Source of the DNA: Caulobacteraceae bacterium
GTDB taxonomy: Bacteria > Pseudomonadota > Alphaproteobacteria > Caulobacterales > Caulobacteraceae
Assembly (NCBI GenBank): GCA_025351125.1
Contig: JANXWN010000155.1
Location: 1-6,290 of the forward strand
Reading direction: 5' to 3'
Length of the DNA: 6,290 nt
Part shown: positions 5,342 through 6,290 of the stretch, piece by piece
Position numbering within the stretch: position 1 is the first letter of the stretch
How the letters are laid out: each line of letters starts with the position of its first letter
Position numbers and translations under genes: made by a program
Notes under the pieces: generated by a model
Seen by the model: only the letters and a program-made list of their open reading frames with translations
Databases searched by the model: none
What the model was told of the DNA's origin: nothing

Positions 5342-6172
5342 ATGGCTGACGATCGATCCACCACCGCCTATCGGAGCGTTTTTCTGTCCGACATCCATTT
5401 AGGCACGCGGGGCTGTCAGGCCGAACTATTGCTGGATTTTCTTCGCCACGTGACGTGTGAAAAGCTCTATCTGGTTGGCGATATTGTCGACGGGTGGAAG
5501 ATGAAGAGCGGCCTATATTGGCCGCAGAGCCACAATGACGTCGTGCAAAAAATTCTGCGGCAAGCGCGCAAAGGCGTTGAAGTGGTCTACGTTCCAGGCA
5601 ATCACGGCGATCGGGCGCGCGATTTCTGCGGCGTCCATTTCGGCGGTGTTCTGGTGACGCGCGACGCCGTTCATCAGACGGCGGACGGTCGCCGCTATCT
5701 AGTAGCGCACGGCGACGAATTCGACACGGTCGTTAAACATGCCGCGTGGGTCGCTCACGCCGGAGATATCGCCTATCGCGTCGCAGGGTCGCTCAACACG
5801 GTGTTAAACCGCGCGCGCCGCCGATTGGGGTTCGGTTATTGGAGCTTATCGGCGTTTCTAAAATCGAGAGTTAAAAATGCCATGAAATTTGTCGATAGTT
5901 TCGAAATCGCCATGGCCGGCGAAGCGCGGCGTCGTGGTCTGGACGGCGTAATCTGCGGTCACATTCATCAAGCGCAAATCCGCGATATCGACGGGATAAC
6001 CTATGTCAACGACGGCGATTGGGTGGAAAGTAGCACGGCCGTCGTGGAACACTTCGACGGGCGTCTGGAATTGTTGAAATGGGCGGAGCTGCGAACTTGG
6101 TCCATGATCGAGCGGGCGCCGAGGGTTCAATGGCGTAGCGCTTGCCGTTGGCCACGCCGCCTGCCAGCTTAG
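5342..6172 (+). CDS. LpxH-like metallophosphoesterase (COG2908)
   Basis: A calcineurin-like metallophosphoesterase of 276 residues, of the type annotated as UDP-2,3-diacylglucosamine diphosphatase, which would act in lipid A synthesis at the membrane face. The metal-site motifs are complete: SDIHLG with Asp17 and His19, GDIVDGW with Asp47, GNH with Asn87, HGDEFD with His123, and CGHIHQ with His207 and His209. The usual GNHD reads GNHGD here, with Gly89 inserted before the Asp. Many alphaproteobacteria use LpxI for this step, so the true substrate is uncertain. The frame is open from 5042, but ATG 5342 begins the recognised domain; no clear ribosome binding site is seen. It follows DUF1365 by 83 bases with no evident terminator, so it may be read from the same transcript. 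Confidence 0.88.
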   Translation: MADDRSTTAYRSVFLSDIHLGTRGCQAELLLDFLRHVTCEKLYLVGDIVDGWKMKSGLYWPQSHNDVVQKILRQARKGVEVVYVPGNHGDRARDFCGVHFGGVLVTRDAVHQTADGRRYLVAHGDEFDTVVKHAAWVAHAGDIAYRVAGSLNTVLNRARRRLGFGYWSLSAFLKSRVKNAMKFVDSFEIAMAGEARRRGLDGVICGHIHQAQIRDIDGITYVNDGDWVESSTAVVEHFDGRLELLKWAELRTWSMIERAPRVQWRSACRWPRRLPA

Positions 6173-6185
6173 ACCGTTACGAACA

Positions 6186-6231
6186 TCAGGCGACGTCTCG
6201 CCGGACGCGCGTTTCGCTTTCCCACGCCTGA
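6186..6231. other. Inverted repeats downstream of the metallophosphoesterase gene
   Basis: TCAGGCG (6186-6192) can pair with CGCCTGA (6225-6231), and a smaller hairpin GGCGA-CGTC-TCGCC (6189-6202) competes with it. GACGTCT also occurs twice (6192-6198, 6230-6236). No T-run follows, so an intrinsic terminator is not established. The rest of 6173-6290 shows no gene. Confidence 0.25.
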
Positions 6232-6290
6232 CGTCTGCCCTCAACCGTGCGGGCGAAGCTTGGACCAAACAAGCGGTAACAAGAGTAAAC

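Noticed and set aside
1..6290. CRISPR array, insertion sequence, or phage island
   Set aside because: I saw no spaced repeats, transposase, integrase, terminal inverted repeats or target duplications; the genes form coherent chromosomal operons.

Overview
The window looks like chromosomal DNA of an alphaproteobacterium. The coding regions are G+C-rich, the sigma/anti-sigma pair is of the RpoE-ChrR (ECF11-like) type best known from Rhodobacter sphaeroides, and the COG2908-type metallophosphoesterase is of a form common in that class. Nothing seen fixes the genus, and no photosynthesis gene is present.

Left part (1-779): the start of a leftward gene for a secreted or periplasmic protein runs off the left edge. 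It is followed by a rightward tRNA with anticodon CAT, probably the lysidine-modified Ile2 tRNA, and a leftward 105-residue protein of unknown function that ends only 7 bases from the tRNA 3' end. A short gap with a perfect small palindrome separates that gene from the next, divergent one.

Middle part (780-3108): a rightward free methionine-(R)-sulfoxide reductase (GAF-type fRMsr) converges on a leftward three-gene operon. The two convergent stop codons share bases. The operon reads rpoE (ECF sigma factor), chrR (zinc-binding anti-sigma factor with a C-terminal cupin), then a DUF2177 membrane protein. Start and stop codons overlap at both junctions, which points to translational coupling.

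Right part (3109-6290): a rightward operon starts with an FAD-dependent amine-oxidase/desaturase-like protein (COG2907) and a DUF1365 protein, overlapping by ATGA. After 83 bases comes an LpxH-like metallophosphoesterase. The last ~120 bases hold only weak inverted repeats.

How they fit together: the gap between rpoE and the flavoprotein gene holds two back-to-back promoter candidates of the same form, TGATCC-N18-TAGA(A/C)A, one on each strand. This suggests RpoE controls both its own operon and the flavoprotein/DUF1365 operon. That matches the known singlet-oxygen response, in which ChrR releases RpoE and the regulon remodels or protects membrane lipids. The neighbouring methionine sulfoxide reductase would suit an oxidative-stress locus, but that link is inference. 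The methyltransferase (cfaA/ufaM type) often found with this module is not in the window.
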